The position numbers and the translations under genes were made by a program. Below, in pieces: positions 22,801 through 35,648 of a stretch of 64,000 nt of DNA. How positions within the stretch are numbered: the first letter of the stretch is position 1; each line of letters opens with the position of its first letter. Source of the DNA: Otatea glauca (Eukaryota; Streptophyta; Magnoliopsida; Poales; Poaceae); the NCBI GenBank assembly GCA_036346275.1, contig CM070728.1:22716723-22780722 (forward strand), in the 5' to 3' direction. The notes beneath the pieces were generated by a model. It did not search any database. It saw nothing but the letters and a program-made list of their open reading frames with translations, and was not told the origin of the DNA.

Positions 22801-23095
22801 ACTCCCAAAGGGTGTCAAGGTGGACAAGTACAGCTTCACTACTGTGGACATCTAACATGTTAGATACAGAGACGAACCATTAGTACTTGCGAAGCAAGTA
22901 GCACAAGTCTTCTATGTAATCGACCCGGCAGATAAGAAGCGCCATGTAGTTCTTCAGGGAAAAAGAAGGATCGTCAGAGTTGAGAATATCGTGGATGAGG
23001 ATGAGTACAACCAGTTTGATGAATTGCCTCCTTTCGTGAAACCACTCAGGAAGCTACCTATCATCGCGACGATCATGAAGAAGGGCAAATTGTGA
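19900..23095 (+). pseudogene. TNP2-type CACTA transposase, frameshifted
   Basis: Intact frame 19900-21312: transposase-associated domain at residues 1-77 (MDRRWMYNANRYSRDYIDGV, cysteine-rich CPCIDCKN), then the Transposase_21/TNP2 domain (ADMLPDGNVLP, HACPNDCILYRKEY, CPVCKSSRYK, STDGMNPFGNMSS, CPQCMDETAS). A frameshift near 21290 shifts to HRFLCRNHPYRNMKKQFDG, with further shifts near 21540 (HCIDVMHVEKNVCDDLIG) and a stop at 21612. DUF4218-like sequence runs 21678-22480 (KVREAIMRLCFFFN, GVLKKYVRNR-like, YASEEVIEFCVDYMEG). A DUF4216-like part covers 22560-23095 (YRDEPLVLAKQVAQVFYV, FDELPPFVKPL) with a stop at 22853. The protein would cut and join CACTA ends in the nucleus, but at least four breaks make this copy dead. 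Confidence 0.9.
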
Positions 23096-23149
23096 AAGAA
23101 AATAATTAGCTATATACGAGTAATGGCAATGTGATGTAAACAATATGCA

Positions 23150-23672
23150 TTTGTATGGAGTAATGGAAATGTGGTGTTATGCATTTGTGTGGAGTAATGG
23201 AAATGTGGGTCATTAATATATTAGGATTACATAGGGTATAGTACTATATTAGAATTATATATGGTCATTACTGTATTAGGATTATATAGGGTATATAATA
23301 TTTAGTAGGATTATATAGGGTATTTAATATATTAGGATTATATAGGGTCATTAATATATTAGTATTATATAGGGTATATTACTATATTATGATTATATAT
23401 GGTAATTATTGTATTAGGATTATATAGGGTATATAATATTTAGTTGGATTATATAGGGTATTTAATATTTATTAGGATTATATAAGGTCATTAATATATT
23501 AGGATTATATAGGATCATTAATATATTAGTATTATATAGGGTATATTACTATATTAGGATTATATATGGTAATTACTATATTAGGATTATATAGGGTATA
23601 TAATATTTAGTTGGATTATATAGGGTATTTAATATTTATTAGGATTATATAAGGTCATTAATATATTAGGAT
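23150..23672 (+). repeat. AT-rich minisatellite in the CACTA element
   Basis: Many tandem variants of TATTAGGATTATATAGGGTA, about 20-28 bp apart, which also assemble into a longer higher-order period (the stretch 23340-23480 is similar to 23500-23660). It lies between the TNP2 stop and the internal subterminal cluster. Confidence 0.85.
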
Positions 23673-23850
23673 AATTATATCAGTGGCGGTTCTTCATAAG
23701 AACCGCCACTGATACACTTATCTGTGACGGTTCGTATAAATAACCGCCACAGATATTATATATATTAGTGGCGGTTTTTTATACAAACCGCCAACCGCCA
23801 CTGATACACTTATATGTGGCGGTTCTTCACAAGAACCGTCACTGATAATA
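23673..23850 (+). repeat. internal cluster of CACTA subterminal repeats
   Basis: At least eight TATCAGTGGCGGTT / AACCGCCACTGATA type units in inverted pairs, of the same kind as at both ends, but 3.5 kb from the right end. Suggests an old element end, or a promoter region copied along with the motif. Confidence 0.85.
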
Positions 23851-23869
23851 TGCTCCATATATATGTAAA

Positions 23870-24046
23870 ATGGATACTCTTCTTCTGCGTGCCCTAAACC
23901 CTAAACTCCCGCCCACGCCCGACGCCCCGACGACGCCGCTCGCGCCCGCCGCCCTCCCCGACGCCGTCGCCCCTCCCCCGTCGCCGCCCCGCCGACTATT
24001 GCAAGGGTATAGTCAAAATGCTTGTAGTTGCTACTGCAGTCCTTGA
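23870..24046 (+). CDS. short proline/alanine-rich ORF, possible captured exon
   Basis: ATG at 23870 opens MDTLLLRALNPKLPPTPDAP and continues in a GC-rich P/A-rich run to a TGA at 24044-24046 (58 codons). The GC-rich patch (about 23885-24000) is abrupt in an AT-rich element and begins right after the internal subterminal cluster. It looks like the start of a host or element gene; a stretch at about 24120-24230 could be a further exon ending at ATG|GTAAGC. No family recognised; it may not be translated. Confidence 0.3.
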   Translation: MDTLLLRALNPKLPPTPDAPTTPLAPAALPDAVAPPPSPPRRLLQGYSQNACSCYCSP

Positions 24047-26900
24047 TTTTTCAAGATCAAGTGCTTCACACACAAAAATAAAGCTCAAAAACCAGAATAA
24101 CTCTAGCATTGAGAAACTCATGGCTCAAAGAATGAAGGGCGCTTTCTCGATGGGCTTAGTGTCATGGTCATCGAAGATAAACATCATGCGAATTTAGCAA
24201 GGTCTATGCTCTGTAAACTCAACTTTTATGGTAAGCGCCATCAATTCCTGCCAGCAATCCATGTTCTTTTTAAGTAGTCCCACCAACTTTTGAATGTTGT
24301 GCTATACTATGGGTTACTTAGTTGTCTCTTCTTGTCCAGTAACACTATCTTGCAAATTCTGATTGGTTTACTTTGCTCTTGCAGGTAGTATTCTGACTTC
24401 TCAAAGTATTTCTATGCTAGCTCAATTGATCATAATTAGTTCCGGTTCTTTACTTCGCTTTTACACGTAATGCTTTGACCTTTAACTACAGTTTTATTCA
24501 AAATTGGGAGGTAATTTAGTCAAGTTGGTAGAGTTCGGTATTGTATCCAGATTTCATATGAAAGCAAATATTTTGACTTACTCTACTTAGCATAATTGAG
24601 CAAAGGTGACATCTCTGTCTCCTGGTTCTATTGATTTGCTCAGCCTTTGTCGTTCATATCATATTTTTGGATATGACTACTATTTCAGTTGATACCGAAA
24701 AGAGAGATGAGAGAGCAAACAAACTAACATTATTCGTTTCATAGAAGCTTGATCCATTTGACGCCCCCAGTTCATAGTTTCCTTGAGATGCAGTTTCAGA
24801 TTTTCTCTACACTTCACAAACTGAGCAGCGATCAAGGTGTGTGTTGTTCTTGATCTTTTCTTTTTTGTACGTCTTCAAGTTCAGTTACCATATACACATG
24901 TGCTACTTTATTTTGCTGAGGTCATAATTCGAAAATGTTTTTTCCCTACAGGAGATTGTAGAGAGTAAAGTTTCTTCCTTAGAGGCACAATCCTTCTCTA
25001 CTTCTATGTGTTTTTCACTTGGCCTTTTTGTTGTATATTCTTTCAGTATTGCTTAAGGTCACAACTGATGTTAGAAGTGCAGTAGATTGATAAAGAGAGC
25101 AGGTTACTAGATAAACTTAATGTTGACCTAGCTATCTTCAGATATGTGGCCTGCATAAATTTCTTGTTTATTCACTGTGATTACCATTTTCTACAGAGTA
25201 ATTAGAAGAAATTCAAGACTATATGGATGATTTACAAGTACTGTGTTCCTTAAAATGATGTTTTTTGCTATTATGTGAGTAAATGACCCCTACGATACGC
25301 CGATCTTGCAGTACACATAATCAATTAAATACCACCATATTTTCATTGCTTCTCGAAGCTGTTAGATCTACTTCTCGAAGCACCAAATATAATAATCTGC
25401 TTTTCCATATCTACGTGCCATCGAAGTATAAGGAGTCTGAACATTTAGCTCTTCAACCTTAGTAAATAAGGAGATTGTCTTCCTTCATACTTCTGTTCTT
25501 ATTTATGTAAGCAAATAAAACATCGATGAAATATGGTTGTCTAATGCAACGATGTCTTTGCTGTTGCTATGATCATATGTTTTTTTCCATGTTCTGCTTA
25601 AATTAGTTCAACTGTTTATTATTGATCAATCGCACTTATTCTTGCTGATAATGCAATTTGCGATGACAGACTAGGATTTAATTTGATTATGTTTCCTCCT
25701 TAATTTCGATTTTACTGAACTTTCCTACTAATTTTTTGGTACTTTCTTATTTGGAGTGGAAGGTTGGTATATGCTATAAGAATAGTATTTCCCATGCTAA
25801 AATGGTCATATACCCATTTACGTTCACTTTTAACTAAATTGTTCATAGAGTTGCCCCTCATATTTCCTTTTTGTCAATTGTTTCTTTTTTAACGTAGGAA
25901 CTTCTTTAGTTAGTATGCCAGAATAGTAGAAGTAAAAATTGTTTCTTTACTTAGGTAGGACATAAATTATTAGTACGTGCTTGCTTAGTGTATCTTTGAC
26001 TTTCTGTAGGCATCATGGTCTTCAAAGAATTCATGTTCTTCAGTCTTCAGCTGGTATTGTCAGCCATTGTATATGTTTTTGGAATTTGACAGATCAAATA
26101 GTATATTGCTATTGTTGTTAGTAGGTATTTACTACTCTTGTTATACCTTTTGGCTATGCTTTTTACAAGCCAGCTCCTGTGTTTTAATGCTTATCATCTT
26201 TGATTCATTTTCGCTATTTAGATTTACCGAATCCCAGCTCCTGTGTTTTAATGCTTATCATCTTTGATTCATTTTCGCTATTTAGATTTACCGAATCCCA
26301 TTAGCTGCAACAACGATATAACATTATAGCTTTATGTTTTATTTGCCTTTTGTTTCTGCAGGACAAACAAAGCATAGTTACAAATGTAGGAAAACAATGC
26401 ATTTTGCTTCAGTAGAAGCACTTTGCATTTCTGGTGATGTGTGCCTTATCATTACTACAATCTGCATTGTTAGTCTTGGTAGATCTTCCATATGCATTCT
26501 ATTACCATTTTTACTCCTCTATATCAGGGTTGGAAATACTGTGAGACTGACCTCTTGTTAATTTTGTCGATAAGTAATTTCTTACCATGTGCAAACCGAA
26601 CATTTCTGATTTGTTCTGCTGCCTATAGGTCTATTACTCTTTTTGTATGATATCTATTAGTCTGCCTGTCTTATATAGGATGGATATAGATGTTTTCATA
26701 TTGTACAGTCATTTATCTGTTTTGCTTTTTGAATACTTAAATGCATCAAAATTAACTGCACGCAGCGTAGCGCGTGAAACCTACCTAGTAAATCTTACAT
26801 TTGAACTAGTGATGTCAACTGAAACAACAATGTACATAATGAAGAGGCATGACTAGCGCTGCCTGAGGCTAGCCACAAATGCCAATTTTTTATTTTCGTG
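24047..26900 (+). other. CACTA interior without recognised gene (possible captured, intron-rich sequence)
   Basis: AT/T-rich sequence with intron-like signals (several GTAAG and TTTGCAG sites) but no long frame. A perfect 64-bp tandem duplication lies at 26171-26298. No domain recognised in any frame. Transduplicated host gene introns are one explanation. Confidence 0.5.
26171..26298 (+). repeat. 64-bp perfect tandem duplication
   Basis: CAGCTCCTGTGTTTTAATGC starts at 26171 and again at 26235. The two 64-bp units appear identical, pointing to a recent slippage or duplication event. Confidence 0.9.
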
Positions 26901-26911
26901 TGTGGGATTGT

Positions 26912-27325
26912 CAGCGGCGGTTTTGGCCCAAAATCGCTAATGACGTAATATCAGTGACGGTTCTATCAAAAAACCGCCACTGATACTAGGCCTATCAGTG
27001 GCAGTTCTAGCCAAAAACCGCCACTAATAGTCGTATTATCAGTGGCGGTTTTTGGGCTAGAACCGCTACTGATATTTGAGTATCAGTGGCGGTTCTATCA
27101 AAAAACCGCCACTGATACTTGGATGATTAGTGACGGTTTTTGGCTCGAACCGCCACTGATACCCGAATATCAGTGGTTGTTCTAGCCAAAAACCGCCACA
27201 GAAAGTGTTATCTGTGGCGGTTCTAAAACCGCCACTGATAATCCTCGATTATCAGTGGCACTAAATCTATGACGGTTCAAAAACCGTCACTGATGGCAGT
27301 TATGAACCGTCACAGATGATCTTTT
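26912..27325 (+). repeat. CACTA right subterminal repeats
   Basis: More than a dozen TATCAGTGGCGGTTC / AACCGCCACTGATA units alternate in orientation up to the right terminus. The alternating layout can form long hairpins. Confidence 0.9.
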
Positions 27326-27339
27326 TCAAGGTAGTGCTC

Positions 27340-27999
27340 TGATCTTGATCTAAGAGAAAAGGAAGTCCAAATCATCACCAATTCACCTTTGTAGAAACCA
27401 TGTGATAACTTTATGTAAAATGTATTCAAACGCAAAGTTTTATATCACCAATTTGATTCCTATTAAAGACAGAAGTGAGATCTCCGATGAGAGAATCGTC
27501 AACCCTTTTAAACCTGTCAAAAACCTAGAAGTCCAGAAAACCCCCAAAATTGTTAATGACAACAGCTAGATAGAACTGAACAATAACTACACAACGTTCT
27601 ATCCAATAAAATAATAATAAGTACACAACCAAAGAAAACTGGGTTCAGAAGTTAGTTTTTTATTAGTCTATTAATTATTTCAGAGTGAGATCTTGCTAAG
27701 CATGTGATAAACAGTGGGAACCGAGAACACAGCGAGCAAGTAAAATTGCTCCATTGGAATGGTAGACGTTCTGAAGTAAATATTGTCAGTAATTTAATAC
27801 AGCTCCTCTCTCCGCTCAAATTTACATCTTAATAAATCATAACTTGGAGATTTCAATTACAGGATGTGCATAAGACCCTCTTGGAGAACAAAGAATGAAT
27901 TGACAGATTCGAGTTCCAAAATGAGTAATTTTAAACTAAATGAATTTATTGTGGAGTATTTACCAAGCTATAAATGTAATGTTCAAGAGAAATAAAATA
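27340..27999. other. AT-rich flank, no gene seen
   Basis: Between the CACTA and the Stowaway MITE. No reading frame or repeat structure recognised on either strand. Confidence 0.6.
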
Positions 28000-28453
28000 C
28001 CCCCTCTGGTCACAAATAGTTGTCATTTTAGACATCGAGACGGTCTACAAAACATAGCTTTGATTACTAATTTCTATTATATATAGAATAGTATAGAATA
28101 CTATTCTATAAAAAAAAAGAATGGAATGGATAATAAGAAAATTGCAAAAAAAGAGAACTAATTAAAAAGATTTGATTTTTCTTTTCCCGTCCTCACGGCC
28201 TTGCTATCCTTCTAATCGAACTTGAAATTGGATTAAAAAAAAGCGATTGTGAAAATGAAATATCTCTTTCAGAATACCCTTTTTTTATAAAGCCCAATAA
28301 ATTATAACATTATGAAAGTACTTTTCGAGACATCTACACACATGATTTTCATGTATCCTATTTAAATATTTTAAAAGATATTTTGATAGTCAAAGTTGTC
28401 AAAGTTTGACTCCACCCATATCTAAAACGATAACTATTTTTAACTGGAGGGAG
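28000..28453. mobile_element. Stowaway-type MITE, 454 bp
   Basis: Left CCCCCTCTGGTCACAAATAG; right end, reverse complemented, CTCCCTCCAGTTAAAAATAG. Flanked by TA on both sides (27998-27999, 28454-28455). Non-coding. Matches Tc1/mariner-derived Stowaway elements, for which CTCCCTCCGT-like ends are typical. Confidence 0.85.
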
Positions 28454-29955
28454 TAATTGACATTTTTGTACTTTGTAACGACCCCCATTTTTACATAAAT
28501 GCAAAAATGAAAATCTAATGTGCATTCCGTACTAGTCCAATGATCAGTAGCTAGTACGAACATACATAACAATTGGAATCACAACCATACAATATATTAT
28601 TAAGCGGAAGCTATTATACAAAGAAAATCTTACAACCCAGAGCATAAAGCAGCAAAAGAAGCAAAGTCTTGTAGTGTGCCTATCCAACCCGCAGGCAACT
28701 GACAAGGCATAATCCCTAGAAAGATTACAATGAAAGAAAGCCCGCAACCTGTGACGAAAAGTGATCTTCGAAGCTTCGCTAACTTATCCATCTAAAAACA
28801 ACATATAAGCAAGGGTGAGTACTTTCATACTCCGCAAGACTTTAGCAAAACTTATAATATATGCAAGCCATTTCAAAGGAAGCTACTACAGTTAATTTGC
28901 ATAAAGCAGAATTGATATTGAAAAATCAAGTTATTTATAAACGGAATTTGTAAGAGCAAGTTAACTGATATGAAATAAGTAAAGCATAAGTAGTACTCAC
29001 AACTCTTCGTGAGCATCGAGAAATCCAGATAATGAAATCCAACAATATCGGTCCTTTGACATAAAGACAACTGCTAAAACAAGCTCAAACCAAACCCATT
29101 TTAGAAAATATTAAAACATTTAACTAGTGCAAGTTCACCAAGTTTCCCATGACCGAGGGGACGGCTAATCGATTAGATTTACACTCTGCAGAGGTGCACA
29201 ACTGTACCCACAAGTCATGACCTTTTCTTTTTGCCGCATATTTCACGCACCTTTGGCGTGTGGCCAGAAAGTTCATGACGAAAACCTTTACATTATTTAA
29301 GTTAACTTTGCAGCAGCACCGGGATGTTGAACCCATGCTATGATGGAAGAACTCAGAGCATAGAAATGTTGGAACTTCCCATAGACATGGTGTACACCGT
29401 TATATTGGTAAGTGTTGTTCTCAACACCTCGGTGAGGGCACCCAGTCGAGCAAACCTTGATTGTACGGATTATCTTGGATCATACAACACTATGTTCGGT
29501 CCTTAATCCGACACGGGCGATACTCCACCCTACACTACATGCAAATCCCTCTGCACATCCGGCTATTGCCAATAATCGTCCGCATCAAAACCATAGTTTT
29601 ATTTTGGGTTTCTAATCAAAATACCCATACCAACAGTGTCATTTCCAACATTTTCCATTTCTCAATAAACAAATTTTGATCTAATCATCCACTTCATGGT
29701 TCTAAAGCATGGTTAAGCATGGATAAAATGTAATCGCATATACCATTATGACATTAAGTAATTGTCTATGCTCAATCTATGGTTATCAAGGTTCACATGT
29801 CCGTACTTATCAAGGAGGTTTCATGAGACAACAGGTATAACTACCAGTACCATAAAATAGCGAATTTACAGAAAGTAAACGCATGCATGGAATATTTTAA
29901 TAAACACAATGCAAATTAAGTACTGGGATCAAAATGATCAAAGGAGGGTGCTTGC

Positions 29956-32931
29956 TGTAACATCCCCCATTTTCGCATAAATGCAAAAATGAAAATCTCA
30001 TGTGCATTCCGTACTAGTCCCATGATCAGTAGCTAGTATGCACATTTTCAACAATTGGAATCACAAGCATCCAATCCTCAGGCAACTGACAAGACATAAA
30101 TCCCTAGAAAGATCACTTCATTAGAATTCCCGCATCCAGCGACGAAAAGTAAACCTTCGGAGCTTCGCTAACTTTTTCCACCTAAAATAATAGAATAAGC
30201 AAGGTTGAGTACTTTCGTACTCTGCAAGACTTAAGTGGTATTTGCAAATGCAATGATGCAAGTTGAATCAAAAGAGGCTTCTAGGTTAATATTTTTGCAT
30301 AAAGCAGAATTTAATTTGTAAATCAAGTTGTCATTTGCAAACGGGATTTAATAAAGCAAATTTGACTGATAAGAAATAAATAAAGCATAAGTAATACTCA
30401 CCGCCCTTCGTGAGCATTGAATAATTCAATGATCCAATAATCCAATCATGAAGTCCAACAATGTCGGTCCTTTGACATAAAGTAACAGTTGCGAAACAAG
30501 TTTCCAACCAAAACCCACTTTTAGAAAATACCAAAGCATTTAATTAGTGCCAGTTCACCAAGTTTCCCATAACTGCAGGTACGGCTAATCGATTAGATTT
30601 ACGCTCTGCAGAGGTGTACAGCTTTACCCACAAGAAATGACTGACTCTTTGAGCAATCGATATTTAGCACACTTCATTTGGTGTGCCGCAGAGAGTCATA
30701 ACATAACCGTTACATTACATAGATCTAACTTTGCACCAGCACCGATGACGAAAAACCTTTGCTATGGCAGAAGAAACACACATATATAAAACAGGGTATC
30801 ATCATCATCATCATCATAAAAACAGTCGGGCACCGTTTCTCCCCATAGCAAGGCGTACACTGTTATATCAGCAAATGTTGCTCCCAACACCTCGGTGTGG
30901 GCACCCCTTTGAGCAAACCTTGAAAGAAGAGCTCGTACTACTTCGGCCTACTAATGTGCAAAGTTAAATCTACATAACTTAATATGTTAAGGCTGCCCAT
31001 AACAGCACCTGTGGTTGTACGAGTTTATCTTGGATCATACAACACAATGTTCGGTCCTTAATTCGACACGGGCAATAATCTCCCCCTACACTACGTACAA
31101 GTCCAGCCCTTGCACAACCGGCTATTGCCAATAATTGCCCACATCTAAATCATAGTTTTATTTTGGGGGTTTTTAGTCAAAATACCAACAATTGTCATTG
31201 TGTCATAACCAACCTTTTTCCATTCTCAAGAATCAATTTTGATCTGATCATATTCAACGTTGGTTCTAAAGCATGGCTAAGCATGGCTAATAATCGCATA
31301 TACCCAAGTTGACATTATGTATTGTCTAACCCATTTATATGGTTATCAAGGTTCACATGTCCATACTTATCAAGGAAGTTTCATGAGTCAACATGTATAT
31401 CTACCAGTACCACAAAATAGCGTATTTACAGAAAATAAACGCATGCATGAAACAATTTGATAAACTTAAATGAAAATTAAACATTGGGATCAATATGATC
31501 AAAGGGGTGCTTGCCTTGCTTAATTGATGATTACGATGAAGTCGTGGTCGCAGCTGACGATGTCGACGATGGAGCTAATGATGTCGAGTTCTATACGTTG
31601 TTCACGCAAATATAGCAATAATGAACTTTAATAAGGGCAAAAAGAAGAACATAAAATTAAATAAAGACTTGCCATAAGAACGGACACAGATTTTTTTATA
31701 GATTATTTATTCTTGTTTTACGAATTCAAGAGGCTAAAATTATGTATTCTTGTATTTATATTTTCGAATTCTAGATGCTAAAATTATTTGGATTAAAAAA
31801 ATAAATATTAGTTAAAGGTTTTGTAAACAACTATTCATTTATTGAGCTTTCTACGACCTTATCACTTAAGGGTTTTGAGCTAGCAAGATTCAGATGCAAA
31901 GCAAGATGAAATAAGAATATTTTTGCAGATTATGGTAGTACATATCCCAAGGATCATTTCTGGGCTGTTCTTCATAAATTTTGTATTGAGACGAGATGTT
32001 TTACAAACTGCCGAAAAGGCTTGGGTGTTTTTAAAGTTCAGAAAACATAATACTTAAGGTTATTTTGTTATCAAGTTTTACATGCAAACCATTATATAAT
32101 GAACTTCTTTCTTTAGAATATGGCAGCATTAACTTTGGAGAGTATTACTAAACATTTTATAATTTTTTGTGTTTAGACGAGTTATTATATTTGCTGTTGA
32201 AATAGCATATATGGCCAGAAGGTTAACATTGTAACTAGACGGATTCGCTTTTCGTTTGCGGCTACACTACACCTAATTATTGATTCATTTTTCTGGTATT
32301 AGCAGGTGATGATCTTAGAACTGTTTTAAAACAAAATTTGCTTTATTTTGCTTTTAACCGCGATAAATTATACATACCTCTATTGTTGTGATTTGCATTT
32401 CCTTTTATCAAAAGAATGTAAACTGTCTTATTCTAAATATTTTTACATAAATGAGCTTCTACTGATTCCAGAAGCTTATACAAAATATTTAATTATTTTA
32501 TGAGTTATTATATACATATTTTTATTAATAGCTATATTAGTTCTTATGGATATTCGCAAAGCAATTAATTTAAACTTAAACCAAAAATTAAATGTTTTTG
32601 CATATTTGAGTCTCTCATGGTCTCAGCATCATATAAAAATTTATTTTATTATTTTAAAAGTTATATTACACAATTATTGTATTCTTGAATATTTAATATA
32701 TTGAGAATAACTTTATAGAAAACAATTCAAACATAGATGATATTTAAATATTTTTATATACTTGGGTTCCTGGTAGTCTAATTATTCCAATAAAATTGGT
32801 TTCATTCAAGTCTTGGTTCATTTGCATTATTTATATACATAGCCTATCTTTTATCCTTTTCTTTAAATTTGAAATTCAAATTTGTCCAGAGTTCTTATTC
32901 AAATTATTTTTGCATATTCTGAGAGTACGGA
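29956..32931 (-). mobile_element. element E: truncated fourth copy nested in B
   Basis: A second TGTAACATCCCCCATTTTCG begins inside B's conserved part after GGTGCTTGC. It runs through the conserved and AT-rich parts in the same orientation as B. At about 32931 it jumps from E's AT-rich part (GCATATTCTGA) to B's conserved part (ACGGAGGAAGGGACGTCG). E has therefore lost its GC-rich block and end, and about 60 bp of B are gone too, so its right TSD (expected CTTGC) cannot be checked. Confidence 0.82.
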
Positions 32932-35640
32932 GGAAGGGACGTCGGATTCTACACGTCGATCAATCGGAAAAATAGCAAATATCCAACTTTAATAAGGGCA
33001 AAAAGAAAATAGACAGCAAATCAAATAAAGATTTACTGCAGAAAACAAGAATGTTTTAGGGTTTAGATTATATGATTTCAAGACCTCATGATTTAAATAG
33101 ATACACATAGACAAAGGCTTTTATGACGAACAAAACATGATTTCTTCTATAGGTTATCTATTCTTGAATTACGAATTCAAGAGGCTAAAATTATGAATTC
33201 TTGCATTTATAACTTCGAATTATAGATGCTAAAATTATTTGGATTAAAAGAAGTAAAACACAAATTAAAGGGGTTATGCGAATAACACTTAACCTTAAGT
33301 GTCTTTGCATAAAAAGTGATTTTGAACGAGTTAGACCTATTAAGCTAGGTTACTGGATTTATTTATGGTTTTTAAGAAGGTTCTGGTGATACAAATATAT
33401 TAACTATGGGTTTCTTTATTGCTTCCGAGTTCGATTATTCACAACATAAAGTTCAGAAACCTTATAACTTAAGCTTATTTGGCTAATTGGATTTATATAC
33501 AAAACATGATGAGATAAGATTACTTCTTCGGAAAAGGATAGTATATACTTTGAAGAACATTTCTAAACTGATTTCATACATTTTTGGGGTTGGACGAGGC
33601 ATTATATTCATTGTTGAAAAAGCTTATATGATATTAAGGTTTATATGATATTAAGATTTAGCTGAAAAGCAAGCTGTTTCTGGATTATGGTAGTACATAC
33701 TCTAAATATCAATACTAAACTGATCTTCATAATATTTGCATTTAGATGAGATATTCTACGGGCTGTTGAAAAAGCTTAGTGTTTCATTTATTTAGAAAAC
33801 ATAGCATTTAGGGTTATGTTGCTAGATTCTTTTATATGCAAACCTTAACGAAATAATATTCTTTCTTTAGAACTTAATAGCATGCACTTTATAGAGTATT
33901 TTTATGCTGTTTTCATAAAGCTTTTCACTTAGACGAGATGTTTTATAAGCCACCGTAAAGGCTTAAGCGTTTCTATAACTACACGACAAAGGTTCAGTTT
34001 TCGATACAAGTTTGCGACTGCACCTTATAAGATTATTTACCCATTTTTCAGGCATTAACAAGAGTCATCTCTAAGAGTGTTTTAAAGTTGATTTCGCGAT
34101 GTTTGGCTTTTATGCTAGATGTTTCTCAGAGAAGTGATCATTAGGGTCTAATATGGACTTACTTCAAATTTGCACAAACATAAGATATTTTTGTACAATC
34201 AGCAAGGGTATTATTTTTCAAGGTCGTAAGATTTTGTTTCATCAAATTTGAAGTTCGTTTGTGAAAGATGTGACTATTCGAATAATACAAGTATTAATAC
34301 TTCGACTACTAAACATTTACTGTTTTCTATGGTAAACCTTAAATATTTTTATACATCTGGGATCCTTGTGATGTCAGAAGTATAACAAAACTAAGTTTGC
34401 CAATATTCAAGTTCATTTAATCTATATTCTAACTATTTGATTTTCTATGTATACATATACATTTTGCACTTGGGTTAATTCATATTTTTAAAGATAGTTC
34501 AAATCAAGTTTACTTCTTAATTTTTTTGGAAAATTCAGGTATTCTACTATCACACTAGTATTTAGAAATCAATTTTACTTACTTCATATTTCTTTCATAC
34601 AAGTTATGCATATTTGAATTTCTAGTGTATTGAATGAAATCTTTAATAGAAAGTAGCTCAAACATAAATTAAATCTAAATATTTTTATATATTTGAACTT
34701 TTGGAAGCACCAGAATTCCATTAAAATTGGTTTCATTAAATTCTAATTTTTTTTGCAGATTTTTTGTGTAGAGCATATCTTTAGACCTTTTATTCAAATT
34801 TGAATTTCAAATTCACCCAGGGATCATTTTCAAAAATATTATTGCATATTCTCAAGTTACCTGATTTTATATGAATATAGAAATTTATTTCACTAATTTT
34901 GGAGTTATAATGCAAAATCTACAAGCAATTGAATTATCTCGGGTAATGAAAATAAACTGACTTAGGGAAATACGTTTTCCCAGAACCGAAAGCGCCTTTT
35001 ACTGACTGCACTGAAGGATCTTGCGCTGGCTGACAGAACGGGCCCGCCGTGCAGTGACACCGAACAGAGCTTCGACTAGGGCTGGCCGCCGGCGGAGCTA
35101 CAGTGACGGAGGGGCTCGGACGAGGGCACAATGAGCACCAGTTCACTGACGCGCGTCTGATGGTGAGCTCAAATACCTTCGATGATAGCCGGAGCGGGCT
35201 ACCACCGGAGACCTGCGGCGGAGAAAAGGGCAACTCGCCGGGGAAGAAAACGGATGAGCCTCGCTTCGAATCGGCAACGATTTAAGCATTAGGGAGTACG
35301 AGAGGTTCCATTTTACCTATTGGCAAGGTTCTTGGTTGGCTGATGTGCTCCACCACCGAGCGCCGGCTTTGGGGAAGAAGGCGCGCACGGTGGAGGCACA
35401 ACACGAGTGATGATCACTGCAATTGAGGGTGGGTAAGTATTCACGGAAGCGCTAACATGCTCTAGACGCGAAGAATTAGACAGTTTCTCATCGGGCTAGC
35501 TCAATCACCAAAGTTCCCCTTTTTTTGGGTTTCTGGCAAAATAGCGAGGAGGAGAGGAGTTCCTGGCTTTTGAGCTCAAGTCGATGGGTTATGAAGGTGA
35601 AGGAAGAGCGAAACGCCTCAGACAAGTACTGAGAATGACT

Positions 35641-35648
35641 TTATATAG
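35641..35648 (-). promoter_or_regulatory. TATA-like box of element B
   Basis: Reverse complement CTCTATATAAAGTC, at the position equivalent to the boxes in A and D. Confidence 0.55.

Larger units (their letters stand above)
18227..27336 (+). mobile_element. CACTA (En/Spm-type) DNA transposon, 9110 bp
   Basis: Left end CACTACGCCAAAAC; right end, reverse complemented, CACTACCTTGAAAAAG. Both are flanked by the 3-bp duplication CTC (18224-18226 and 27337-27339), the size expected for CACTA. Both ends carry arrays of direct and inverted TATCAGTGGCGGTT units, the usual transposase binding repeats. It contains a decayed TNP2-type transposase. No TNPA-like second protein was recognised. Confidence 0.95.

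Noticed and set aside
26912..27325. CRISPR-like array
   Set aside because: The repeats alternate in orientation, have variable spacing and sit at a CACTA end; this is a plant nuclear sequence.
30790..30812. (ATC)n microsatellite as a functional site
   Set aside because: Short simple repeat inside element E; absent from A and B.
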